Of a stretch of DNA of 14,702 nt, positions 1 through 7,711 are shown one piece after another. The position numbers were made by a program, and so were the translations under genes. The stretch's first letter is position 1. Every line of letters starts with the position of its first letter. The notes below the pieces were generated by a model. It did no database searches. It saw only the letters and a list, made by a program, of their open reading frames with translations, and was not told the origin of the DNA. The stretch comes from Opitutia bacterium (GTDB taxonomy: Bacteria; Verrucomicrobiota; Verrucomicrobiia; Opitutales; Coraliomargaritaceae). The stretch spans positions 1 to 14,702 of the forward strand of contig JABJQI010000083.1 in the NCBI GenBank assembly GCA_018663485.1. Reading direction: 5' to 3'.

Positions 1-1
1 A

Positions 2-559
2 GCATCGGCTAGTAAACTCGGTGCCACATGCCTGGAAGCCTGCATGGCGTCCAGTATCCCACAGGCTCGCAGCGGTGAACTTTTCCTGATGATCGGTGGA
101 CAAGAGGCAGACTTCAATGCCAACAAACCACTACTCGACGACCTCAGCAAAGCACTCCACTACGTCGGTGCCGCAGGTAAGGCCTCCGAAGTAAAGGCAC
201 TGGTCAACATGGTGATGAACATTAACACCGCCGCGCTGGCCGAAGGCCTCGGCATCGGCGACGCACTCGGCATCGATCTAAAAATGCTCTGCGATATCTT
301 CAGCCAAACCGGCGCCAACTCGCGCGTGCTGGAAACCGACGCGGAAGACATGATCATCCGCGACCACGATTGCTACTTCTCCGCATCGCATGCCGCCAAA
401 GATTCCGGCATCGCGCTTGGGCTGGCAGCAACGCAGGGCATTAACGCCCCACTCGCACAAGCGACGTTTGATCAATACACCAAGCTCACTGAGATGGGCA
501 AAGGCGAACTCGACAAATCCGGCATCGCAGAACTCACTTTCCAAGGCCGCAACGCTTAA
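2..559 (+). CDS. 3-hydroxyisobutyrate dehydrogenase-like NAD(P)-dependent reductase, C-terminal part (5' end outside window)
   Basis: The frame is open from base 2 to the TAA at 557-559, so about 185 C-terminal residues of a gene starting before the window are visible. An internal ATG at 44 is probably not the start, because the family-like sequence continues upstream of it. The family (3-hydroxyisobutyrate dehydrogenase, tartronate semialdehyde reductase, glyoxylate reductase) reduces or oxidises short beta-hydroxyacids with NAD(P)H in the cytoplasm. Seen here are the domain-linker region with GELFLMIGG, then the motif GKASEVKALVNM, whose second-half Lys (visible residue 65) with the following Asn fits the catalytic Lys/Asn of the family. 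The all-helical C-terminal domain follows (EGLGIGDALGID). The N-terminal Rossmann fold with the dinucleotide-binding glycines is missing from the window, so cofactor and substrate cannot be judged. A REPIN-like hairpin starts 9 bp after the stop. Confidence 0.82.
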   Translation, partial: ASASKLGATCLEACMASSIPQARSGELFLMIGGQEADFNANKPLLDDLSKALHYVGAAGKASEVKALVNMVMNINTAALAEGLGIGDALGIDLKMLCDIFSQTGANSRVLETDAEDMIIRDHDCYFSASHAAKDSGIALGLAATQGINAPLAQATFDQYTKLTEMGKGELDKSGIAELTFQGRNA

Positions 560-567
560 TCTTAATT

Positions 568-630
568 GGAGGGCAATGCTCCGTCATTGCCGCCGAACTT
601 TCGCTCGGAAACGACGGAGCGTTTCCCTCC
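568..630. repeat. REPIN-like doublet of inverted hairpins, copy A
   Basis: Two 24-bp arms (568-591 and 607-630) are inverted relative to each other with 20 of 24 matches and a 15-bp spacer. Each arm is GGAG plus an imperfect palindrome. The left palindrome is GGCAATG-CTCCGT-CATTGCC (572-591) and the right one is GGAAACG-ACGGAG-CGTTTCC (607-626). Each makes a 7-bp stem with a 6-nt loop, and the two loops are complementary. A short palindrome headed by GTAG or GGAG and present as an inverted pair is the known layout of REP/REPIN elements moved by RAYT transposases. No RAYT gene is in the window. The element lies 9 bp after the reductase stop and could also act as a transcription terminator or mRNA stabiliser. 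Confidence 0.75.
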
Positions 631-800
631 ACTCTGAGCGAGGAACCAAACCATCAACAACTCCGTCATTGCCACCAAATCTCCGCTCGGAAACGACGGA
701 GCGTTTCCCTCCACTCTGAGCGAGGAACCAAACCATTAACAACTCCGTCATTGCCGCCGAACTTTCGCTCGGAAACGACGGAGCGTTTCCCTCCACTCTG
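579..800. repeat. 82-bp tandem repeat, 2.7 copies, derived from the REPIN-like element
   Basis: Units run 579-660, 661-742 and 743-800 (partial), each starting CTCCGTCATTGCC. Copy 2 differs from copy 1 at only a few positions (for example GCCACCAAATCTCC against GCCGCCGAACTTTC), and copy 3 matches copy 1 closely. Every unit carries the complete right-hand hairpin (607-626, 689-708, 771-790), but only the first has the complete left-hand hairpin. The amplification therefore started inside the left palindrome and left half a stem in copies 2 and 3. A 70-codon open frame on the minus strand through the array is a by-product of the repeat and is not called as a gene. Confidence 0.85.
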
Positions 801-809
801 TCACTCCCT

Positions 810-949
810 CTAAGTCCTCAGCTCTCCGACCTCCACTATCAGCTCTCAGCCCTCAGTTCTAAGTCCTCAGCTCTCAGCTCTCAGCCCTCAGTTCTAAGTC
901 CTCAGCTCTCAGCCCTCAGCTCTCAGCTCTCAGCCCTCCGTCCTCCACT
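810..949. repeat. Heptanucleotide array, 20 in-phase units of CTCAGCY type
   Basis: Read in steps of seven from 810, every unit fits CTCAGCT, CTCAGCC, CTCAGTT, CTAAGTC, CTCCGAC/CTCCGTC or CTCCACT, with one ATCAGCT at 838. No base is gained or lost over 140 bp. A higher-order 35-bp period is visible: 845-879 and 880-914 differ at one base. The array stops at 949, six bases (CTTACC) before the ATG at 956 of the hydrolase gene, so the whole 5' leader of that gene is repeat and contains no purine-rich ribosome-binding site. Together with the 82-bp repeats it fills the 396-bp gene-free stretch 560-955. Confidence 0.9.
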
Positions 950-955
950 CTTACC

Positions 956-1702
956 ATGAACCAAACCATTAAAAACTCTCTGGGCGAAACGCTCGATTAC
1001 GCATTCACATCCGGCGCTGAAAATTGCCGCGATGAGAAGTGGCTCGTCATCCTAGGCCACGGCGTAACCGGTAACAAGGACCGCCCGGTCATCGCCGACA
1101 CTGCTAGAGCACTCAGCGAGGCTGGCTTCGACACGCTCGCGTTCTCGTTTGCCGGCAATGGCGATTCCGAAGGCGACTTCCGCAGTGCCACCATCTCCAA
1201 GGAGGTCGGTGACTTGAGCTGCGTGATCGATGCCGGCGCCAACGCGTATCCAAAAATAGCATACGTAGGCCATAGTATGGGCGGCGCAGTTGGCGTCATT
1301 CAAGCCACACGCGACGGCCGCATCAAAGCACTCGTTTCGATTGCAGGCATGATCGACACCAAAGCTTTCGCCACCACTGAGTTCGGCGAAGAGACTCCCG
1401 ACACTGGCCTCATGTGGGAAGAAGAAAGCTGCCCGCTGTCTTCGGATTTTATGAAGGATCTGTGCGATACCATCGTCACCGTCGAACCACTTGCCGATTG
1501 CATCGCCACTCCGTGGTTACTCGTCCACGGCACAGCCGACGACGTCGTTCTGCCGAAAGACACGGAGTGCGTTAAAGGCCTACAAGGCGACGCAGTCGAA
1601 GCAGTCTTCGTCGAAGGCGCTGACCACAGTTTCAACCAACCCGCCCACAAAGCACAACTCACCGAAACCATTGCCAACTGGATGCGTAGCCGTCCATACT
1701 AA
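956..1702 (+). CDS. Alpha/beta hydrolase (serine hydrolase, esterase-like)
   Basis: This 248-residue cytoplasmic protein has no signal peptide and is a single alpha/beta-hydrolase domain. It shows the oxyanion-hole strand LVILGHG (30-36), the nucleophile elbow GHSMGG (105-110, Ser107), the acid strand LLVHGTADD (188-196, probably Asp195) and the His turn GADHSF (221-226, His224). The triad and spacing are complete, so the enzyme should be active as an esterase, thioesterase or peptidase. Substrate cannot be read from sequence. The layout resembles the small YjfP/FrsA-like and acyl-transferring hydrolases. The ATG at 956 is chosen because the fold starts directly after it. No Shine-Dalgarno is present, and the leader is the heptad array. 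A hairpin follows 14 bp after the stop, and rhaT follows in the same direction. Confidence 0.85.
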   Translation: MNQTIKNSLGETLDYAFTSGAENCRDEKWLVILGHGVTGNKDRPVIADTARALSEAGFDTLAFSFAGNGDSEGDFRSATISKEVGDLSCVIDAGANAYPKIAYVGHSMGGAVGVIQATRDGRIKALVSIAGMIDTKAFATTEFGEETPDTGLMWEEESCPLSSDFMKDLCDTIVTVEPLADCIATPWLLVHGTADDVVLPKDTECVKGLQGDAVEAVFVEGADHSFNQPAHKAQLTETIANWMRSRPY

Positions 1703-1716
1703 GTCCTTCTTGGCCA

Positions 1717-1736
1717 AATCAGTTGACTAACTGATT
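1717..1736 (+). terminator. Hairpin after the hydrolase gene, possible terminator
   Basis: AATCAGTT (1717-1724), loop GACT, AACTGATT (1729-1736) forms a perfect 8-bp stem with a 4-nt loop, starting 14 bp after the hydrolase stop. There is no T-run after it (CGCCCC follows), so it is not a canonical intrinsic terminator. It could equally be an operator or a mRNA 3'-end stabiliser. Confidence 0.35.
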
Positions 1737-1856
1737 CGCCCCACAACCAGCTAGGCTCTAGCAATTACTACTGCCTTCCACACCCTACCCCCGACGTATT
1801 CGCATCACTTAATTGCAGCGCGTATTTTGGCTCTAAATCCCACACACATATACGAC

Positions 1857-2927
1857 ATGACACCTCAACCACTCATCGGCCTACTGTTCCACGCGCTCGG
1901 CGGAGTCGCCGCAGCCAGCTTCTACGCCCCACTTAAATTCATCCGCAAATGGCCTTGGGAATGTTTCTACTTGGCGATGGGAGCCTTTGCATGGTTGCTC
2001 ACGCCATGGATCTTCGCCGGCGCAACCACTCCCGATCTATTCGGCGTGCTCTCACGCGCACCTGCCTCTGCACTGGGGTGGACCTTTCTATTCGGACTAC
2101 TGTGGGGCGTGGGAGCGGTCACATACGGGTTGACGATGCGTTACCTCGGCATGGCACTTGGCATGTCCGTCGCTCTGGGATTTTGTGCATTGTTTGGCAC
2201 CCTGATCCCACCAATCTTTCGTGGTGAACTGATGACTGTCGCGTCCACCACTGGCGGGCAAGTGGTGATCGGCGGCGTCGCACTTTGCGCGGTGGGCATT
2301 CTAGTGGCAGGCTACGCGGGCTTCCGTAAAGAGCGTGAGCTGCCCGCCGAGCTAAGCGCCGACCACAAGTCCGGCGACGACGAGTTCGCCCCGATCAAAG
2401 GACTGGTGGTCGCCTTTATCTGCGGACTGATGAGTGCCTGTTTCGCCTTTGGCATACAAAGTGGCGTGCCAATTGCCGAACTCGCGGTCGAAGCCGGCGC
2501 CAACCCGCTGTTTCAAAACAACGTGGTGCTCTGCGTAATCCTGCCGGGCGGATTCCTCACCAACACACTCTGGTGCCTGTATCTAAATCGCCGCAATAAA
2601 ACCTTTAGTGGCTACCGCTCTGCAACGCCCTCGGAGACGACCGGCATCCTCACCCTGTGCGCCGCGTCCGGCATCATCTGGTATTTCCAGTTTTTCTTTT
2701 ACGGCATGGGCTCGACCAAGATGGGCGCCTTCGACTTCTCCAGTTGGTCGCTGCATATGTCGTTCATCATCATCTGTGGCAATTTATGGGGGCTGTTTTT
2801 CAAAGAATGGCGCGGCGTGACTCGTGCCACACTGAGCATTGTATGGACAGCCATCCTATTGCTTATTCTATCCACAGTGATCATCGGTTGGGGCAACTCA
2901 CTGGGCACCACTGCGCCAGCGCACTAA
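1857..2927 (+). CDS. rhaT: L-rhamnose/H+ symporter family protein (RhaT type)
   Basis: This integral inner-membrane transporter has about 10 hydrophobic helices over 356 residues, against 344 in the E. coli protein. It shares long family segments with RhaT: the N-terminal FHALGGVAAASFYAPLKF, then WGVGAVTYGLTMRYLGM and LGFCALFGTL in the middle, and WYFQFFFYGMG and SWSLHMSFIIICG near the C-terminus. The role is proton-coupled uptake of L-rhamnose (or a related 6-deoxyhexose), which fits the GH106-like rhamnosidase at the far end of the window. The ATG at 1857 is preferred because family members begin just before the first helix. A TTG at 1827 would add 10 residues, and no Shine-Dalgarno supports either start. 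The gene is convergent with the minus-strand cluster, and its TAA is one base from the stop of a remnant on the other strand. Confidence 0.93.
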   Translation: MTPQPLIGLLFHALGGVAAASFYAPLKFIRKWPWECFYLAMGAFAWLLTPWIFAGATTPDLFGVLSRAPASALGWTFLFGLLWGVGAVTYGLTMRYLGMALGMSVALGFCALFGTLIPPIFRGELMTVASTTGGQVVIGGVALCAVGILVAGYAGFRKERELPAELSADHKSGDDEFAPIKGLVVAFICGLMSACFAFGIQSGVPIAELAVEAGANPLFQNNVVLCVILPGGFLTNTLWCLYLNRRNKTFSGYRSATPSETTGILTLCAASGIIWYFQFFFYGMGSTKMGAFDFSSWSLHMSFIIICGNLWGLFFKEWRGVTRATLSIVWTAILLLILSTVIIGWGNSLGTTAPAH

Positions 2928-2928
2928 T

Positions 2929-3096
2929 CTAAAGTACCAGCTCGCAGACTTCACTGCCCAATTTCTGATTCAGCTGAGGTTGAGCCACATCAATCCCCAA
3001 AGGATCCTTCAGGTACTCACCAGCAAATGGTTTATTGTGCTCCTTACGGATGCGCCCGATCACATGATCGACCCCACTGCTGATTAGGGACCGGCC
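2929..3096 (-). pseudogene. Unidentified C-terminal gene remnant joined to the 3' end of the GH92 gene
   Basis: On the minus strand a frame different from GH92 is open from 3096 to a TAG at 2929-2931, about 55 codons. It includes VDHVIGRIRKEHNKPF and PLGIDVAQPQLNQKLG and ends SEVCELVL. The composition looks like normal protein (charged, no low complexity), and no start codon for an independent short gene is evident near the GH92 end. I read it as the 3' end of a gene whose 5' part was deleted, with the breakpoint inside the last codons of GH92. The family is not recognised. A short genuine overlapping gene cannot be excluded. Confidence 0.45.
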
Positions 3097-5383
3097 CTAG
3101 CCAGAGTTCCAACCTGCCGCCGCGGGCGAGCTCTCGATGATGGATCCAGCTGCGGTTGAACGACTGGCCATCCAATTCTGCTTTCTGGATGTAGATGTTT
3201 TGCGGGGAATTGTTATGGGCTTCGATAGTGAAGGTTTTGCCGGAGCAGTATTCAGGATCGAGCTGAACCTCTACTTTGTTAAACACGGGGCTGGTTATCT
3301 GGTATTTACCATCGCCGGGGTTGATCGGATGGATCCCCATTGCGGCCAGCACATACCAGGCCGACATCTGACCGACATCTTCATTGCCACAAATTCCATA
3401 TCGATCAGCGCCATAGGCTTTGTCGCAAATGGTGCGTGTCCATTTCTGAGTCAGCCAAGGCATGCCGATTTCGTTGAACAGGAACGGCACCTGATGCACT
3501 GGTTCGTTAGCGTGATTGTAATAGTCGTTCCACAGAAAGTCGGACGGGGTGTTGTCGAACAATGCCACCAGCTCGGCGGTAAAATGTGCGCGTCCCATCA
3601 GCTCGACTAGGCCAGGCACATCGTGCGGCACAAACCAGCCCTGCTGATACGGATTCGACTCGCGGCAGCCTTGGCCATGCACCGTCTTGCCCTGCCATGC
3701 CGCCCAATTCCCAGCATCATCCTTTGCTCGGAACCACTGTACTTCATCGTTCCATAAGTTTTTGTAAGCCTTACTTTTGGCATAGTATTCGTCGGCGATT
3801 GCCTGCTTGCCGAGGCTCTCGGCAAAATGGCCGAGGCACCAATCCGCATAGGCATATTCGAGGGTTTCAGAAATCACGCCTTTGTCACCCTTGGCATAGC
3901 CCCGCTCACCGTTGCCGAATGTATCGACCGAGTTTTTCGAGTAAGTGAACGCCTGATCGATGTCATAATTTCGAATGCCCTTTTCATAGGCATCAACAAT
4001 TACCGACACCGCGGGGTTACCAAGCATACAGCCGGAATACGCATTCAGAATTTCCCAACGCGGAAGATACTCCCGACCGCTCAGCTCAGCAATCTGCAGC
4101 AACGAGTTGATCTCGTCGTTCACCATGCTCGGATTAATCAGCGTCTGCAGCGGAAACTGCGAGCGAAACACATCCCAACCGCTAAAAACTGATCGATAAA
4201 CAAAGCCGTCGGCCTGATGAATGTTGCCGTCGGCTCCAATGTAGTTGCCGTTCACATCCGAAACCGCGCGCGGATCAATCATCGTATGATACATCGCGGT
4301 GTAGAATTTGGTATGGTCGTCATCCGTCCCACCCTCTGCCTTTAGCTTACCGACCGCATCGGTCCAAAGCGAGCGGCTCGCGTCAACAACCGCATCAAAT
4401 TCCCAGTGTGGAATATCGTGCTGTAAGTTAGACTGTGCCCCCTCTATACTGACAAATGAAATGCCGGATTTAACCAGTACCACTTCGTCGGCTGCGGTTT
4501 CAAATTCGGTAAAGAATCCTAAATGCTGCCCCTGTGCCTGCGTCTGGCCATACACCACGGGTGCCGCCGCAACGATTGCTTGATAAGCCTCACTCTCGAT
4601 CGTCTGTCGCTTGCGGCTCCCACCCTCGGGAATATCCGCACTCCAAATGCCGTGTCGTTTCAACGGCTTGCTAAACTGACAGTAGAAGTAAACCGTATAA
4701 TCGGCTTTGCCATCGCCGTTGCCCCAGCCACCACCTGCCGGCGGGCATTTCATCCAGCCACTAATCGTATGCTCATCTACCACCTGCACAAACTGTTCGG
4801 TCGAGGTGCCGCCCACTCGGCGCGACAGGTCGATCTGAATGCGTGCCTGTTTGTTGGCGGGAAAAGTGAAGCGCAGTATACCAGCTCGCGGCGCGGCAGA
4901 CATCTCGGCGCGGATGTTATAATCAGCCAAGGTCGCGGCATAATAGCCTGCCCGAGCAACTTCGGTCTCGTGTGAAAATCGCGAGCGGTAGCCGGTTTCG
5001 GGTTGCGCCGGATTGCCCCGATTGGTGTGTAGTTTCCCAACCGTTGGCGTTACTAAAAAATTTCCCAAATCGCCATACCAGCCCACTCCGCTCATATGGG
5101 TAAAACTGAACCCTTCAATCGTGGTATGCTCATACGAATAGCCCGAACCGTTGTCGCCGCCAGTCAAAGTATCGGGGCTCAGTTGCACCAGTCCAAACGG
5201 CGTCGCCGCCCCGGGAAACGTTTTCCCTAATCCGTGCACATCCTCGGTGCCCTGGCGGTAAGTCACTGCCCCGATCATTGGATCAATACAATCAACCGGA
5301 GCCCTTGCGGCCACGGCTCCCTGCGACAACAACAAAAACAGACCGAGCACCACGGCCCCTAGAGTAATCCATAATAAATTCAT
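3044..5383 (-). CDS. GH92 family alpha-mannosidase-like glycoside hydrolase, secreted
   Basis: The 779-residue protein has a Sec signal peptide (hydrophobic core 3-24, cleavage near AVA-A at 25-26), so it acts outside the cytoplasmic membrane. The N-terminal beta-sandwich is followed by the (alpha/alpha)6 domain. Family motifs visible are GWDVFRSQFPLQ (402-413), ESNPYQQGWFVPHDV starting at Glu575 (the position of the GH92 general acid), HQVPFLFNEIG, and GNEDVGQMSAWYV (666-678, with the acidic pair expected to be the catalytic base region). GH92 enzymes are Ca2+-dependent, inverting exo-alpha-mannosidases; linkage specificity cannot be told here. The conserved C-terminal end is GPVPNQQWG. The last eight residues (RSCDRAHP) are probably read-through into the fused remnant 2929-3096 and not original. 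The gene starts 25 bp after the stop of the sugar-porter remnant. No clear Shine-Dalgarno is seen. Confidence 0.9.
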   Translation of the reverse strand: MNLLWITLGAVVLGLFLLLSQGAVAARAPVDCIDPMIGAVTYRQGTEDVHGLGKTFPGAATPFGLVQLSPDTLTGGDNGSGYSYEHTTIEGFSFTHMSGVGWYGDLGNFLVTPTVGKLHTNRGNPAQPETGYRSRFSHETEVARAGYYAATLADYNIRAEMSAAPRAGILRFTFPANKQARIQIDLSRRVGGTSTEQFVQVVDEHTISGWMKCPPAGGGWGNGDGKADYTVYFYCQFSKPLKRHGIWSADIPEGGSRKRQTIESEAYQAIVAAAPVVYGQTQAQGQHLGFFTEFETAADEVVLVKSGISFVSIEGAQSNLQHDIPHWEFDAVVDASRSLWTDAVGKLKAEGGTDDDHTKFYTAMYHTMIDPRAVSDVNGNYIGADGNIHQADGFVYRSVFSGWDVFRSQFPLQTLINPSMVNDEINSLLQIAELSGREYLPRWEILNAYSGCMLGNPAVSVIVDAYEKGIRNYDIDQAFTYSKNSVDTFGNGERGYAKGDKGVISETLEYAYADWCLGHFAESLGKQAIADEYYAKSKAYKNLWNDEVQWFRAKDDAGNWAAWQGKTVHGQGCRESNPYQQGWFVPHDVPGLVELMGRAHFTAELVALFDNTPSDFLWNDYYNHANEPVHQVPFLFNEIGMPWLTQKWTRTICDKAYGADRYGICGNEDVGQMSAWYVLAAMGIHPINPGDGKYQITSPVFNKVEVQLDPEYCSGKTFTIEAHNNSPQNIYIQKAELDGQSFNRSWIHHRELARGGRLELWLGPVPNQQWGRSCDRAHP

Positions 5384-5408
5384 TTATTTATTCAAAGTTA
5401 GTTTCTGG

Positions 5409-5745
5409 TTAGGCATCCTTATTATAATAAATCGATTCGATTTCCTCCATAGAGCGACCGGTGGTTTCCAATATCCACTTCCAAAGCATGAAAATCTGCA
5501 GCACCAGAATCGCGGCGAAGATAAAGAATCTCACCGCAGGCCCATCAATCCCTTACACTTGGCGTGAATCGGTCAACAATCGTATCAGTCGCCCACATTG
5601 TCAAAATAACAATCGGCATCGCCTTGCGAAAGCAGACGACAGCAAGTAACACGGGGATCAGTGCAATACTGCGCGAGGTAATGTGGACAGTGACAGAAAT
5701 AACCCCGCTACCCAAGCATACGATGCTTACGATGCTTTCCCCACC
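5409..5745 (-). pseudogene. MFS sugar porter, frameshifted C-terminal remnant
   Basis: Two adjacent minus-strand frames together give the end of a sugar porter (MFS, Sugar_tr type). The upstream frame (about 5745-5554) reads FRKAMPIVILTMWATDTIVD and then hits a stop after SVRD. The downstream frame (5552-5409) continues GIDGPAVRFFIFAAIL, a last transmembrane helix, and then the diagnostic ETTGRSMEEIES before the TAA. The two parts join at a one-base shift near 5551-5554. The family's helices 1 to about 10 are absent; the fragment begins about 25 bp after the stop of the GH36-like gene. A porter between two glycosidases would have been the uptake step for a released sugar. It cannot be functional now. 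Confidence 0.75.
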
Positions 5746-5767
5746 GAGTCGTGACGGGTGCGCTGAG

Positions 5768-7660
5768 CTATTTGATCGCTTGGATCAACCGAGCAGAACG
5801 CGGCGCGAGACCTTTTACAGTATACGATCCCTCATGCTGGCCGAGTGCTTCGTCCGTCCAGAAGTCAGTTAAGTTGCCACTGGTGCTCAGAGGCACCGTG
5901 AGATCAATCGTTTCGGTATCACTCCAATTAAAGAAATAGTAATACTGCGTGTCGCCGAGATCGGTGATACCGGTTTCCAATTTGGCATTAGCAAAGCGGG
6001 CACCCTTGCTGGTCGGGTTCAGCAACTTCTTCAATATGCCGACTTCCTTCGCATGCAGGTGTTCGGCCTTGTCGCCGCTCAGGATAAAACCGCCCACCGC
6101 GTGGATCGAAGTGGCGTGAAACATCCATTCGTTTTCCGTCACGTTCCCTTCTATATTCCAAGGGCTGTCGGTTGTCAGCACAATGCAGTCCGGATCGGAA
6201 TCCCACAGCGTGCCATTTTGCCAGCAGCGGCTGAGGTTTTGCACTGCCAGTGACTTGAAAGACCACCATGCTCGGCGGATATCGCCGCTGGTGCGCATCG
6301 CAGTCACCAAGCCAAACGAGGGCCAGATCGGCGCGTTGCAACCCAACACGATCGTTTCATCGTCGCAGCCGCGCAGCACCGCTTGCATGCCCTGGCGATA
6401 GGCTTCGATCCGCGAGGCGTTCTGCACATAGTGCGCCCCGTCCTGAATCGCGCCCCAATAATTGGCGTCGAGCTTGAAATAGTTCACGCCCCACTCTTCC
6501 CGCATGGTGCGGAAGATGTTTTCAAAATGCGCCTGCACTTCCGGATGCGTGCCATCCAGTGCATACCATGGGCCATAGCGCCAGCCGCCAAACGACACCG
6601 TGCTGGAATCGAGCGGCTCACCTTGCGCATTCTTCACGAACCAATCTGGATGCTCACGCAACACCCGCGAATCCTGCTGAGCGATAAAAGGTGCGACCCA
6701 AATCGCCGGCTCAAAGCCCTTTGCCCGAATGTCCGCAATGGTCTGCTTCACGTCGCCATATTCCGGATTCGGATCAAACTAGTCGCCAAAAAACGGCTGA
6801 TAACCATCGTCCAGTTGAATGAATTTCAGCTCGGGCACCTTCTGCTTAAAGGTATCCAAATTGTCCCGAATAATCTCATCAGTAACATCCATCCGGTAGC
6901 AATACCAAGAGCACCAGCCAGTGGCGACCGGGCTGACTGTGCGCGGTGGATGATGCCGGTTGATCTCATCGGCTAATTGATTGAACAAGTCGCCCTGCCG
7001 CTCACCGTCCATAATCACAAACTCTTCTAGATCCCAACTTTCTCCAGGCTCCAGAACAAGCCCTTCGGCATCAATCGAGACTAATATTTGCTGCGCATCG
7101 AAACTAATGCGGCCGATAAAGCGGTGGCAGGACGTGAAGCCCAGCAATAGATTATCGGACTCGGTAAGATTCAGATTCAACACGCCATAAGCGGTCGGCA
7201 AGCCACGGAAATCCGGAATTTTATAATGCTTCGAATCGGAGTTATTGCCGATAGCCTCACGTTGCCCCAAGGTGCCCCCGTTTTGATACAGCATCTGGAA
7301 GCCCTCGCCGTAGATCGGTGTGTCAGGCGAAAAGCCATGTTCGGCCACCTCAAACAGCACGATATTTTTTAGGCGCAACGACGTGTCTCCGACATTTATC
7401 ACCGAAGCCTTGCAATGGTTGCCGTCCCACACCCGCTCCACCTGAATCTGATCGGTTGCAATGGCCTGCCCCTGTAGATCCTCGACCACCCAATCTGTAT
7501 CCTTCAGCACCGAGAGGAAACGCTGTCCCTGCTCGGATGTGACCTTAGATCCTGATAGCGTCTCTGGCTTCGCGCAACCCGCTAGACTCAGCAACGCCGC
7601 GCTGCCCATCAGCGCCGTAGTCAGTATTATTTTTTTATTAACGTTCATATGATTTAACAT
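5768..7660 (-). pseudogene. GH36-like alpha-galactosidase lipoprotein gene interrupted by one in-frame TAG
   Basis: One continuous minus-strand frame of 631 codons runs from the ATG at 7660 to the TAG at 5768-5770, broken only by a TAG at 6779-6781 (codon 294). The N-terminus is a lipoprotein signal with lipobox LAGC (Cys29; the ATG at 7648 is an alternative start). A beta-sandwich domain (about 30-250) leads into the TIM barrel: TGWCSWYCYRMD, FIQLDDGYQPFFGD, then the amber, then FDPNPEYGDVKQTI and IWVAPF. The expected nucleophile Asp (FKLDAN, codon 398) and acid/base Asp (MRTSGD, codon 460) are both after the amber, so the truncated product would be inactive. The family normally has Trp where the amber lies (GDW), so TGG to TAG is the simple explanation. 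TAG terminates vapC and this gene itself, arguing against recoding. A sequencing error remains possible. Confidence 0.8.
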
Positions 7661-7711
7661 TGGATAACCAACTGACTCATTTTCAAGCGTCTGCGACTAG
7701 TCGTTCACTCT

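Noticed and set aside
584..796. 70-codon minus-strand open frame through the 82-bp repeats
   Set aside because: It is generated by the repeat itself, has no ribosome-binding site, and its residues simply repeat with the unit.
579..949. CRISPR-like array
   Set aside because: Units are contiguous tandem repeats without unique spacers, and no cas genes are present.
5461..5939. Several short + strand open frames between the GH92 and GH36-like genes
   Set aside because: The minus strand here carries a recognisable sugar-porter end and the GH36-like C-terminus; the + strand frames are antisense shadows.
6779..6781. Amber codon recoded as an amino acid (pyrrolysine or code change)
   Set aside because: TAG is used as the normal stop of vapC and of this same gene, and the expected residue at this place is Trp, one base change away.
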